DNA of 64,000 nucleotides from JAGWFU01 sp035534575. GTDB taxonomy: Archaea > Micrarchaeota > Micrarchaeia > Micrarchaeales > Micrarchaeaceae. The notes under the pieces are model-generated. The model searched no databases. It saw nothing but the letters and a program-made list of their open reading frames with translations, and was not told where the DNA came from. This document shows, one piece after another, positions 57,178 to 64,000 of this stretch. Location: contig DATLRT010000015.1 of the NCBI GenBank assembly GCA_035534575.1, positions 17,514-81,513 of the forward strand, read 5' to 3'. The translations under genes and the position numbers were made by a program. How positions within the stretch are numbered: the stretch's first letter is position 1; every line of letters begins with the position of its first letter.

Positions 57178-57534
57178 GTGAGTATATACGCTGTCATATT
57201 TATAACACTTATTGCGGCTCTTCTTGTCTCTTTCTCGCAGATACTGTTCAAAAAGGGGCTTAAGGATAGGCTTCACACCAGGTGGGACATGCTCAGGCTC
57301 GCGAAGAACAAGATGATAGTCGCAGGCGTACTCATCTACCTCGTGGCGTTCGTGATATACCTTTACGCGCTGTCGGCAGCCGATCTCTCGTTCGTCTATC
57401 CCACATTCGCCGCATCTTTCATATTCATAGCGATACTCTCATCCGTGTTTCTCAAGGAGAAGCTGGGCATGCTCAGGATACTGGGCGTCGTGCTTATCTT
57501 CCTGGGGATAGCAATAGTGGCAGTGACAACCTAA
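57178..57534 (+). CDS. SMR/EamA-type four-helix transporter subunit A
   Basis: About 118 residues with four membrane helices. Start GTG 57178 is backed by a GGTGGTG run five to seven nt upstream; GTGs at 57169 and 57172 are alternatives. The pattern with ILFKKG in helix 1, YLYALSAADLSFVYPTFAASFIFIAILSSVFLKEKLGMLRILGVVLIFLGI is that of the small multidrug resistance and ArnE/F-like half transporters. It is followed after 8 nt by a second similar gene, so they probably form a heterodimer. Likely substrates are lipophilic cations or lipid-linked sugars; unproven. Confidence 0.78.
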   Translation: MSIYAVIFITLIAALLVSFSQILFKKGLKDRLHTRWDMLRLAKNKMIVAGVLIYLVAFVIYLYALSAADLSFVYPTFAASFIFIAILSSVFLKEKLGMLRILGVVLIFLGIAIVAVTT

Positions 57535-57542
57535 GTGATCAA

Positions 57543-57875
57543 ATGGCGAGCGACAAGAGATTGGGCATCGGCATCCTGCTAGTGTCCACTTTCCTGGGCG
57601 CGGTGGGCCAGTTCCTGTTCAAGTACGCCTTCGGCGTGCACTCCCTCTTCGTAGAGCTCATCGTTGCGGGCTTCATCGCTTACATGATAGCAACTGTGAT
57701 GTACTTCTACGTCCTGAGCAGGATGCACCTGAGCTGGGCCTACAGCATAGGCGGCCTGAGCTACATATTCACCACGATATTCGCCGCGACAATACTCTCA
57801 GAGAGCGTTCCGCTCCTCAGGTGGATTGGCGTTGTAGTCATAGCAGCCGGTGTGCTCCTGATAGGATTAAGCTAA
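57543..57875 (+). CDS. SMR/EamA-type four-helix transporter subunit B
   Basis: 110 residues, four membrane helices, with helix 1 carrying GAVGQFLFKYAFG and helix 3 YFYVLSRMHLSWAYSIGGLSYIFTTIFAATILSESVPLLRW. Paralogous to the preceding gene. The pairing of two unequal SMR-like proteins resembles bacterial EbrAB or ArnEF. The ATG is 8 nt after the first gene, suggesting co-translation. The 3' end overlaps the convergent winged-helix gene by 4 nt. Confidence 0.8.
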   Translation: MASDKRLGIGILLVSTFLGAVGQFLFKYAFGVHSLFVELIVAGFIAYMIATVMYFYVLSRMHLSWAYSIGGLSYIFTTIFAATILSESVPLLRWIGVVVIAAGVLLIGLS

Positions 57876-58210
57876 TTTTCCAAATCGAGATCTAGTATGG
57901 ATGGCTTTTGGCCCTCTGCCCTGAGCATGAATTTGTTCCTGACATCCTTATAATCCGCCAAAGCTTTCTTGCCGTTGTCAGTTATCCTGTATACTGTTAT
58001 GCCGCCGCCCAGTGCGACAGTGTCCACCAGCCTTAATTTGTCAAGAATGGCAAGGTACTCCTTTACTTTCGCATGGGAAAGATTTGCGAACCGTCCTAGA
58101 TAAGAGACCTTGCAGCCCTCTGCCCCTCTAAGCTCTATAACCTGCAGGATTTGTGCCTTTGTCTCGATGTCGTCCCTATAAGCTTTCTTTGCTCTGGGGA
58201 CGGGGCCCAT
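57872..58210 (-). CDS. Winged-helix protein downstream of eS1
   Basis: 112 residues. The region AQILQVIELRGAEGCKVSYLGRFANLSHAKVKEYLAILDKLRLVDTVALGGGITVYRITDNGKKAL is a winged helix (helices 2-3 plus wing) of the PadR/ArsR-like type found in many archaeal regulators. The ATG at 58210 lies 5 nt after the eS1 stop on the minus strand, so it belongs to the valS-uS15-eS1 transcript. Function unknown; it could be a regulator or a translation-linked factor. Larger open frames over this region overlap eS1 and are not real. Confidence 0.72.
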   Translation of the reverse strand: MGPVPRAKKAYRDDIETKAQILQVIELRGAEGCKVSYLGRFANLSHAKVKEYLAILDKLRLVDTVALGGGITVYRITDNGKKALADYKDVRNKFMLRAEGQKPSILDLDLEN

Positions 58211-58215
58211 CGGGC

Positions 58216-58782
58216 TCACTTTATCTCGAGCTTCCTTACTTCGAGCTTGTTGAGGTCCGCTATGTGGCCGAGCTTGCCGGCCAGCTCCGCCTGGAACTTG
58301 CCGTCTATTATGGCGCTCACCATCGGAGCCGCGTCGTTCTCCTTCGCGTACGCCTCCACGAGCTGGTTCATCTCCTTCCTTATGCCCAGTATCTTGCTGT
58401 GCGCAGTTCTCCTCCTTGTGACCGCGATCATCTTGACCACCATCATCGTCCCGTCCTTTGTGGTGACAGGTATGACCGATGTGGCGATGCTCCTGTATCT
58501 CCTCACCAGCGACCTCGTGTAGCTGTAGAGCTGCTCCAGCGCCACCAGCTTGGTCCTTGCCGATGTCCCCTGCACGTACTCTACCTTGAGCACCGCGTTC
58601 GTGTACGCGTGCGAAGGGTTCTTCGTCAGCGTGTCGAGGCTGATGACTATCTTCCTTCCCATCGCCGCCTTCTCGTCGTTTGCCGGCATCTCTCCGACCA
58701 CGCTCTCGTTGAAGACCTTCGGCGAGTAAACCGCGAACCACTGCTTGAGCTTCCACTTGTCAACTTTCTTTTGAAGTGCCAT
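58216..58782 (-). CDS. rps3ae: Ribosomal protein eS1 (S3Ae)
   Basis: Archaeal/eukaryotic small-subunit protein of 188 residues near the mRNA exit. The N-terminus KKVDKWKLKQWFAVYSPKVFNESVVGEMPAND is the family signature (W-x-x-[RK]-x-W...Y-x-[VP]), and the C-terminus LRRYRSIATSVIPVTTKDGTMMVVKMIAVTRRRTAHSK matches too. Operon: follows uS15 by 18 nt and precedes a winged-helix gene. Confidence 0.93.
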   Translation of the reverse strand: MALQKKVDKWKLKQWFAVYSPKVFNESVVGEMPANDEKAAMGRKIVISLDTLTKNPSHAYTNAVLKVEYVQGTSARTKLVALEQLYSYTRSLVRRYRSIATSVIPVTTKDGTMMVVKMIAVTRRRTAHSKILGIRKEMNQLVEAYAKENDAAPMVSAIIDGKFQAELAGKLGHIADLNKLEVRKLEIK

Positions 58783-58800
58783 GTTATCTTACCAATACAA

Positions 58801-59265
58801 TTATGATCCCTTTATCAGGAGCTCTGCCTGCTTCGGGTCGTACCTCCATCCGTTCGGAAGGACTCCCTCCCTCATGTAATACTTTGAAAGCCTCCATATC
58901 TTGGACTCGGTCCTGCTGAGCCTGAGCTTGTTGCTCGCGTCCTGCTTGTTCTTCTCCATGTGGTGCCTCATGTTGACAGCCTTCTTCATCAGGTCGAGCA
59001 TGTCATAGGGAAGCGCGTTAGCGAGCTTCTTCTCCTTGAGTATCGTCACCAGCCTTTGTCCCATTATCTCCTTTATATAAGGGACGTTGTGCTCCGTCTT
59101 CAGCTTGAGCCCTATCATCTGCGGGCTCATGCCCTGCTTCGCATAGCCTGTTATTATCTCCACTATCTGAGCCTTTGCTGGTATGCCCTGGGGCAGCTGA
59201 ACCGCTCCCATGACCGGCTTCCTTGACTTGGACTTGCCCTGCTTTTTTGAATGCATCTTTGCCAT
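58801..59265 (-). CDS. rps15: Ribosomal protein uS15 (archaeal S15P/S13e)
   Basis: 154 residues from ATG 59265. The Lys-rich N-terminal MAKMHSKKQGKSKSRK is the archaeal extension, and the S15 helix core lies at about 75-150 (DLMKKAVNMRHHMEKNKQDASNKLRLSRTESKIWRLSKYYMREGVLPNGWRYD). The frame extends to GTG 59274, which would add three residues. Between valS (36 nt upstream on the minus strand) and eS1 (18 nt downstream), so probably one transcript. Confidence 0.94.
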   Translation of the reverse strand: MAKMHSKKQGKSKSRKPVMGAVQLPQGIPAKAQIVEIITGYAKQGMSPQMIGLKLKTEHNVPYIKEIMGQRLVTILKEKKLANALPYDMLDLMKKAVNMRHHMEKNKQDASNKLRLSRTESKIWRLSKYYMREGVLPNGWRYDPKQAELLIKGS

Positions 59266-59301
59266 GAACAACACGCTTTATTTTGCTATGCTAAATCGCT
59301 A

Positions 59302-61734
59302 CTATACCTGAATCCCAACAGAATAAGCGCCTTTAGAAACGCTAACATCCTTGGCCTTGCATATCTGCCTAACCTCCTCTACGGCGGTCAGGGTAGCCTT
59401 ATAATATTCTTCAGGAACCTTTATATTAATTGATGATATCTCCTTGTTAAGCGCTATCCTGCCCGATGCCTTGGCTTTCCTCACCTCGGAGATGATTCCG
59501 TTGACAAAAGCCCCCGCGTCCTCGTAGTCCACGTCGACAAGCTCGTTCGCGTAGACGATGCCGTTTATCACGTAGTCGGGCGCCCTCGGCCTCTCCACGT
59601 GCGTGGGGAAGATCTCGGCTGTCATGCTCCCCCTTTCGAACATCGAGTTTACCTCCTCCGCAGCGTGGGGTATTATTGGGAAAAGCAGTTTCAGCGTGGA
59701 AGAAAGCACGTGGTCCAGGACGAACGCCGCCGCGTGCCTGCTCTTTGCCATTCCGGGCTCGGTCGAGTACACCCTGTGCTTTACGTTCTCAAGGTAGTAG
59801 TCGCAGAACTCGTGCCAGTAGAAGTTTATCACCGCGTTGGTTGCGTCGTAGAAGTTGGCTGCCTCATAGGACTCCTCAACCTGCTTTGTCACAGTGTTGA
59901 GCCTGTTGAGTATCCATATGTCGAAGATGCCGAGATCCTTGCTAGGCTCCACCTTGGGCTTCTTTATCTCCGCGGTGGCGGTCCTGACGAACGCCGCCGA
60001 GTTGAACAGCTTGGTCAGGAAGCTCTTCGCGTAGTCTATGTCGTTGTATATGAACGGCTTGTCCTTGCCTATGGCGCCGCTCAGCGCGGCCCACAGCCTT
60101 ATCGCATCTACTGGGTACTTCTGGAACAGGTCGTCAGGCGATATGCCGTTGCCCTTGCTCTTGTGCATGCGCTTGCCGTCGGTGCCTAGCACCATACCGT
60201 GTATCAGCACGTTGTCGAACGCCCTCTTTCCTGTGAGTGTCCATGTCCTGAATATCGTGTAAAACGCCCACGTCCTTATTATCTCGGTTCCCTGCAGCCT
60301 CAGGTTGGCTGGCAGTGCCCTCTCCATCAGCGCCTTGTTGTCCGGCCATCCGGATATCACTAGTGGCGTTATAGATGAGTCTATCCAAACGTCCGCAGTG
60401 GCTGTCTCGCCCACCATTCCGCCTCCGCACTTCGGGCACTTCTCAACCGGCGACTTCTGCGCCGCAGGGTTGACCGGGAGGTCCTCCCTCTTTGGAAGAT
60501 GGGTGTGCCCGCACTTCTCGCAGTACCAGAACGGCAGCGGAGTGCCGAACACCCTATTCCTTGATATTATCCAGTCCCAATCTATGAAATTGGCCCAGTC
60601 ATCGAGGTACTGGTGGGTGAACTCCGGTATCCACCTCATCTCGTCGCCCAGCGCCTTTATCTTGCTGACATATTCCTTTATCTTGACGAACCACTGGGTC
60701 GACATTATAAGCTCTATCTCGGTCCCGCACCTGTCGTGCACCTTTACGTTGTGCGTTATGCTCTCCCTCTTGACCAGCGCGCCGCTCTTCTCCAGCGCGT
60801 CCAGAACGGCATTCCTCGCGTCCGCTATCTTGAGGCCAGTGAACTCTCCCGCGTTCATCAGCATTCCCTTCTCGTCAAGCGACTCCACCGACTTGAGCTT
60901 GTGCCTGTAGTACATAGCCCTGTCCTCCTTGTCGCCGAAGGTGCATACCATCTCAGCACCTGTACCGAACTCCTTCTCGACGTTGTCGTCTCCTATTATC
61001 ATAATCTCTTTCTCGAAGAGCGGTGACACAGCCGTCTTTCCTATCAAATGGCTGTACCTCTCGTCCTTCGGGTTTACCGCCAGAGCCACGCATCCGTGCA
61101 GCAACTCCGCCCTAGTGGTCGCTATCGTTATGTGCTTCCCCTTCTCTCCCTTAATGCTGAAATTGAGGTGCGCAAGGGTCGACTCCTGGCTCTTGTCCTC
61201 CGCCTCGGCGTTGGCTATTGCGGATCTGCACGAGCTGCACCATTCAACGGGGTACCTTTCCCTGTATACCAGCCCCTTCTCGTGCATCATCAGCAGTGAG
61301 AGCTGGACCTTGGCCCTGTACTCTGCTGACATGGTAACGTACTCGAACCTGTCGTCAGAGGAGAAGCCCAGCCTGAACATTTGCGCCTTCATCGCAGCGA
61401 GGTTCTCGGTCGCCATCTCCGAGCACCTGTTGTAGAACTCCTCTCTTGGCAGCCCTTTGCCGAACTTCTTCTCCACAGCTTTCTCGGTTGGGAATCCTTG
61501 GGTGTCCCATCCCTGCGGATACAGGACATTGAATCCCCTCATGCGCTTGTACCTTGCGACGAAGTCGATAAGCGTGTAGCTCATCACGTGGCCCATATGC
61601 AGCGTGCCAGAGGTGAACGGAGGCGGGGTGTCTATGGCGTACACCTTCCTCTTGGTGTCGCTCTCGTCAAACTCGTTCAGCCTCTTGTCTCGCCAATACG
61701 CGTTCCACTTATCATCAGTGCTAGAGTCGTACAT
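59302..61734 (-). CDS. valS: Valyl-tRNA synthetase
   Basis: Charges tRNA-Val and edits mischarged Thr. 810 residues. HIGH motif as PPPFTSGTLHMGH (about 37-49), zinc pair WCSSC plus the later CEKCGHTH, the CP1 editing domain with IATTRAELL, the ISRNRVFGTPLPFWY block typical of ValRS, and KMSKS as MHKSKGNG. The anticodon-binding domain at the C-terminus is complete. A minus-strand TATA-like CTTTTAAGG at 61813-61822 gives a leader of about 55 nt, longer than usual here, with no recognisable structure. Confidence 0.96.
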   Translation of the reverse strand: MYDSSTDDKWNAYWRDKRLNEFDESDTKRKVYAIDTPPPFTSGTLHMGHVMSYTLIDFVARYKRMRGFNVLYPQGWDTQGFPTEKAVEKKFGKGLPREEFYNRCSEMATENLAAMKAQMFRLGFSSDDRFEYVTMSAEYRAKVQLSLLMMHEKGLVYRERYPVEWCSSCRSAIANAEAEDKSQESTLAHLNFSIKGEKGKHITIATTRAELLHGCVALAVNPKDERYSHLIGKTAVSPLFEKEIMIIGDDNVEKEFGTGAEMVCTFGDKEDRAMYYRHKLKSVESLDEKGMLMNAGEFTGLKIADARNAVLDALEKSGALVKRESITHNVKVHDRCGTEIELIMSTQWFVKIKEYVSKIKALGDEMRWIPEFTHQYLDDWANFIDWDWIISRNRVFGTPLPFWYCEKCGHTHLPKREDLPVNPAAQKSPVEKCPKCGGGMVGETATADVWIDSSITPLVISGWPDNKALMERALPANLRLQGTEIIRTWAFYTIFRTWTLTGKRAFDNVLIHGMVLGTDGKRMHKSKGNGISPDDLFQKYPVDAIRLWAALSGAIGKDKPFIYNDIDYAKSFLTKLFNSAAFVRTATAEIKKPKVEPSKDLGIFDIWILNRLNTVTKQVEESYEAANFYDATNAVINFYWHEFCDYYLENVKHRVYSTEPGMAKSRHAAAFVLDHVLSSTLKLLFPIIPHAAEEVNSMFERGSMTAEIFPTHVERPRAPDYVINGIVYANELVDVDYEDAGAFVNGIISEVRKAKASGRIALNKEISSINIKVPEEYYKATLTAVEEVRQICKAKDVSVSKGAYSVGIQV

Positions 61735-61866
61735 TCAGACACATCCGCTGGCGCGAGGAATCCGGCGACTGCCCTCATCGCGCCTCATTGATTCAGCTTT
61801 GAATGTTCATCCTTAAAAGAGTTTTGCTACCTGCATCCCGCTCTTTTCAGGCAGCCAATTTCGCCT

Positions 61867-62322
61867 TTACCCTCTCTTCAGGTTCAGCAGCCCCGGAATG
61901 GTGATATTCACTCCTGAAGGATTCGTATAGCTGATGACAAGGTAGCCCGAGTATGCGTTCCCAGCAGCCCCGCCAAACTGGGTTGAGTTCGAGCTGTGGC
62001 ATTGGACTGAAATGGTGACGTTCTGCCCAGAGTTTAGTCTCCTCTGCGGATTCATGATGGTCAGCCCGGTGGGTGCTCCCACCCCATTGCAGCCCACTGA
62101 AGTTATGTTTACGCTAGGCGATACGGACTGTTCCAAGCCCAGCGTGAGCAGCCCGTTGGTCGCTATGCTGGGCGATATGCACCTCCAGCCCGCGCCCAGG
62201 TCGCAGTGGTTGCCCCAGAAAGTGCTGTACGGCGGATAGGCGATGTAGAAGAACCAGTAATATGCGGTTGCTGCTACCACTGCAAGTATCGCCACCAAGA
62301 TCAGTATCTTTACCGGTTGCAT
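61867..62322 (-). CDS. Small secreted protein, paralogue of the pilin-like protein at 24680
   Basis: 151 residues. It shares with the protein at 24680-25147 the pattern C...GC-S-x-IATNGLL...LEQS, SVNITSVGCNG and YSGYLVISYT, so the two are paralogues. However, its N-terminus MQPVKILILVAILAVVAATAYYWFF is an ordinary membrane anchor or Sec signal and lacks the Q-S-x-E class III motif. It would therefore be secreted or anchored by another route. Many sequons and four to five cysteines. Confidence 0.75.
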   Translation of the reverse strand: MQPVKILILVAILAVVAATAYYWFFYIAYPPYSTFWGNHCDLGAGWRCISPSIATNGLLTLGLEQSVSPSVNITSVGCNGVGAPTGLTIMNPQRRLNSGQNVTISVQCHSSNSTQFGGAAGNAYSGYLVISYTNPSGVNITIPGLLNLKRG

Positions 62323-62364
62323 TGCATCATTCCTGTAGTCATATTGTTCAACATTCCAATCTGC

Positions 62365-64000
62365 TCACTGTGCATAGACTGTGTCTACATACGTCTGCCC
62401 GGGGGCTGTCAGGCACGACACCGTCGAATACTCTTGCGCCTTTATGTACCTGTACGTACCGGTTATGGTTGAGACTATGGGCGAGCCAGAGCTCCCGTAG
62501 CTTCCGGCCCCGGAGGCCGTATACGTTGCTATCTGCGTCCATGTGGACCCATCATTGGAGGCGTAAAGCGTGGTGCTGAAGCTCACGCAGTATCCGCCGT
62601 TGGGCGTTGTTGCCTGATACCACTTTACTGTGAACGTCTTGGTCATGGAGCTGCCGAAGTCCCATATCCAGTAAGCACCCTCATCCTGTGCTGTCCATGA
62701 GTCCTGGGTATTTAGGTACCCGTAGCTTCCGTCGCTTGCAATGGTGCTGCCAGGGCTTACTTGCGTGTTATAAGTGCCTGTGGACCAGCTGCCGTATGTG
62801 GTGAACGAGGGAGTACTTGGGTACGCCGCGCTAGATGCGAAAGCCGCCGTTTCCGATATAGCCGCGCTCATAGTGACACTGGACGGATTGGTGGCCCCGC
62901 TGTAGGAGCCCGTTCCCGTGCCTGTCCAGGAGCTAAGCAAATAGCCGCTGTTCGGCGTTGCGGTTATTGTCACCACCTGTCCCGAATTGTACCATGCACT
63001 GCTTGGCGAGACCGCGCCATTGGCGCCCGCCGCCATTGTCAAGTAGTACTGTGTGGTGTAAGTTATGCCTTGTGACGCAGAGCCCGAGGTGGTCGATATG
63101 GTCCCAGAGCTTGTTGATGCGGAGTACTGGCATCCCGTTCCGCAGCTTATGGCGGCGGCCGTGCTCCAAGAATAAGAGCCCGGCACTATCCCCGTGAATG
63201 TTATCGTGCTTCCCGTAGACGACAAGAGGTTGCCGTTGAGCGTTACAGACCACGAGGTTCCGCCCGCAAGCCCGCTCTCGGTGTACACCACGTTGGTCGT
63301 GAACGCGCCAGTTTCGGTTATCGCCCCTCCCATGGTCACCGAGCTTGGGTTCGCGCTTCCAGTATACGAGCCCGTTCCGCTGCCTGTCCATCCCCCGAAC
63401 GTAAAGCCGCTGTTCGGCGTGGCCGTTATCGTCTGGACCGAGCCCGAATTGTAACTGCTTGAGGTCGGGGACAGAGCGCCATCGCCTCCAGGGCTGCCCG
63501 TCATGGTAAGCGGATAGGTCAATATTGTAGTGCTGCTGGTTGATGTTGTGGTCGATGTCGAGGTAGATGTAAGTGTCACGGTCGAGGTGGGCCCTATGGA
63601 GTTGAATGATGCGGTGACCGTGCCGTTCGAGCTGAAGTTGAGTATGGTGTTCGGTGTGACTGTTGAGGAGAGGCCGGATCCGCCGCTGACTCCCCATAGG
63701 GTGAATTTGTATCCTGAGGGCGGTATTGCGTAGGCGCTGTACTGGTTGGTGAGGAGCAGCACGTTAGCGCCATTCAGGTACGTGACCCCGTTGAGGTTCA
63801 CAGTTCCGCTTGTCGGATTTGTCTGTATGATGAGCGTGTGAAACAATATTGATGACGGAGCCATCGTCTGTGACGATTGCCCTGCTGACTTGTACTGCGC
63901 CGAGGCGCATGATGCCTTCGTCTTTCCGTTGCAGAGCTGGTAGTTCAGGCTGAACAGGATGGTCTCCTGCGTTCCCACCGGTGGCTTGAATGTCCCTGAT
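62365..64000 (-). CDS. Large secreted repeat protein with C-terminal discoidin-like domain (5' end outside window)
   Basis: At least 540 residues; the frame is open to the right window edge, so the N-terminus and any signal peptide are missing (the GTG at 63978 is not the start). From the N-side: a PEGA-like segment (GTVNLNGVTYLNGANVLLLTNQYSAYAIPPSGYKFTLW), a Ser/Thr spacer, a GDGALSP repeat, an intervening beta domain with YTESGLAGGTSWSVTLNG and SWSTAAAISCGTGCQY, and a second GANGAVSP repeat, then a C-terminal F5/8 type C (discoidin)-like domain (SDGSYGYLNTQDSWTAQ...TTLYASNDGSTWTQIATYTA) that may bind sugars. A typical archaeal adhesin or surface protein. Confidence 0.78.
   Translation of the reverse strand, partial: SGTFKPPVGTQETILFSLNYQLCNGKTKASCASAQYKSAGQSSQTMAPSSILFHTLIIQTNPTSGTVNLNGVTYLNGANVLLLTNQYSAYAIPPSGYKFTLWGVSGGSGLSSTVTPNTILNFSSNGTVTASFNSIGPTSTVTLTSTSTSTTTSTSSTTILTYPLTMTGSPGGDGALSPTSSSYNSGSVQTITATPNSGFTFGGWTGSGTGSYTGSANPSSVTMGGAITETGAFTTNVVYTESGLAGGTSWSVTLNGNLLSSTGSTITFTGIVPGSYSWSTAAAISCGTGCQYSASTSSGTISTTSGSASQGITYTTQYYLTMAAGANGAVSPSSAWYNSGQVVTITATPNSGYLLSSWTGTGTGSYSGATNPSSVTMSAAISETAAFASSAAYPSTPSFTTYGSWSTGTYNTQVSPGSTIASDGSYGYLNTQDSWTAQDEGAYWIWDFGSSMTKTFTVKWYQATTPNGGYCVSFSTTLYASNDGSTWTQIATYTASGAGSYGSSGSPIVSTITGTYRYIKAQEYSTVSCLTAPGQTYVDTVYAQ
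62839..63042 (-). repeat. Protein repeat B of the surface protein
   Basis: 68 codons, LTMAAGANGAVSPSS to SETAAF, matching repeat A with about half identity (shared YNSG...ITATPNSG, W-TG-GTGSY, NPSSVTM). Confidence 0.7.
63301..63510 (-). repeat. Protein repeat A of the surface protein
   Basis: 70 codons, LTMTGSPGGDGALSPTS to TETGAF. The pattern is that of the bacterial/archaeal extracellular repeat with the GWTG motif in the InlB_B_2 group. Confidence 0.7.

Noticed and set aside
57872..58756. 294-codon minus-strand frame covering eS1
   Set aside because: Its N-terminal 180 codons are an antiregister shadow of the eS1 gene (low-complexity Arg/Glu/Gly); only the winged-helix part after 58210 is real.
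61735..61866. C/D box-like string in the valS leader (GCGATGA ... CTGA)
   Set aside because: The C box has a mismatch, no internal D'/C' boxes are present and the spacing is irregular; it also lies in an mRNA leader.
1..64000. CRISPR arrays, insertion sequences, prophage or integrase genes
   Set aside because: No regularly spaced direct repeats, transposase or integrase motifs and no terminal inverted repeats were seen; the Exo5/Cas4-like nuclease alone is not evidence for CRISPR.

Overview
This window comes from an archaeal chromosome. It carries archaeal-type information-processing genes: the catalytic primase subunit, replication factor C large subunit, type IA topoisomerase, aPelota, ribosomal proteins eS1 and uS15, Dim1/KsgA, alanyl-, tyrosyl- and valyl-tRNA synthetases, RtcB and CDP-archaeol synthase. 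It also carries a histone, a TBP-repeat protein, TATA-box promoters with short or no leaders, class III (archaellin/pilin-type) signal peptides, and tRNA genes with introns and no encoded CCA. The very short intergenic spaces, the unusual tRNA intron, the tailed histone and the many secreted Ser/Thr/Asn-rich proteins suggest a small-genome DPANN-type archaeon, perhaps Micrarchaeota-like. The lineage is an inference; no rRNA gene is present to prove it.

Layout. Positions 1-5.4 kb: a four-gene pyruvate (2-oxoacid) dehydrogenase operon (E1 alpha, cut by the window edge, then E1 beta, E2, E3) followed by an alpha/beta hydrolase, then a flavin reductase at 5.5-6.2 kb. 6.2-9.2 kb: a minus-strand run of small membrane and regulatory genes and a GNAT acetyltransferase. 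9.2-12.5 kb: a KaiC/RadA-like ATPase, a Cys-rich membrane-anchored protein and a RecJ-like DHH phosphoesterase. 12.6-19.1 kb: RFC large subunit, then a lipid-carrier group (cis-prenyltransferase, DUF2070 membrane protein, dolichol-kinase-like protein, GlcNAc-1-P transferase), with a tailed histone inserted among them. 19.1-21.7 kb: a three-gene ABC exporter. 21.8-24.6 kb: tRNA-Arg, a ZIP metal transporter facing a NikR-like repressor across two matching palindromes, and the tRNA ligase RtcB. 24.7-32.6 kb: a pilin-like protein, a phosphoribosyltransferase, CarS, AlaRS, an Exo5/Cas4-like nuclease, a C/D box sRNA, a DedA protein and GlyA. 32.6-35.4 kb: a tandem ThyX-like protein and aPelota. 35.4-40.2 kb: tRNA-Gly, a possible second histone-fold protein, a long non-coding stretch, a large Lrp-like regulator, a zinc-ribbon protein, a C39-like peptidase, tRNA-Leu with a T-loop intron, and a VapBC pair. 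40.3-45.9 kb: TyrRS, thymidylate kinase, tRNA-Thr with an intron, a large pilin-like surface protein, KsgA and a metallo-beta-lactamase-fold hydrolase. 46-54 kb: a 1728-residue surface protein, PriS, a one-repeat TBP-like protein and a DUF3419-like protein. 54.1-61.7 kb: TrmI, topoisomerase I, paired SMR-type transporters, eS1, uS15 and ValRS. 61.9-64 kb: secreted or pilin-like proteins, the last running off the window.

How the parts fit together. RtcB, two intron-bearing tRNA genes and a C/D guide RNA describe an RNA-processing theme. UppS, the kinase-like protein, the GlcNAc-1-P transferase and the many sequon-rich secreted proteins fit N-glycosylation of a protein cell envelope. GlyA, the ThyX-like protein and Tmk could serve folate-dependent dTMP supply. 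No CRISPR array, insertion sequence or prophage was found. The most unusual items are the 16-nt tRNA-Leu T-loop intron, the single-repeat TBP homologue, the histone with a long basic C-terminal tail, and the paired NikR-type palindromes between the ZIP transporter and its likely repressor.
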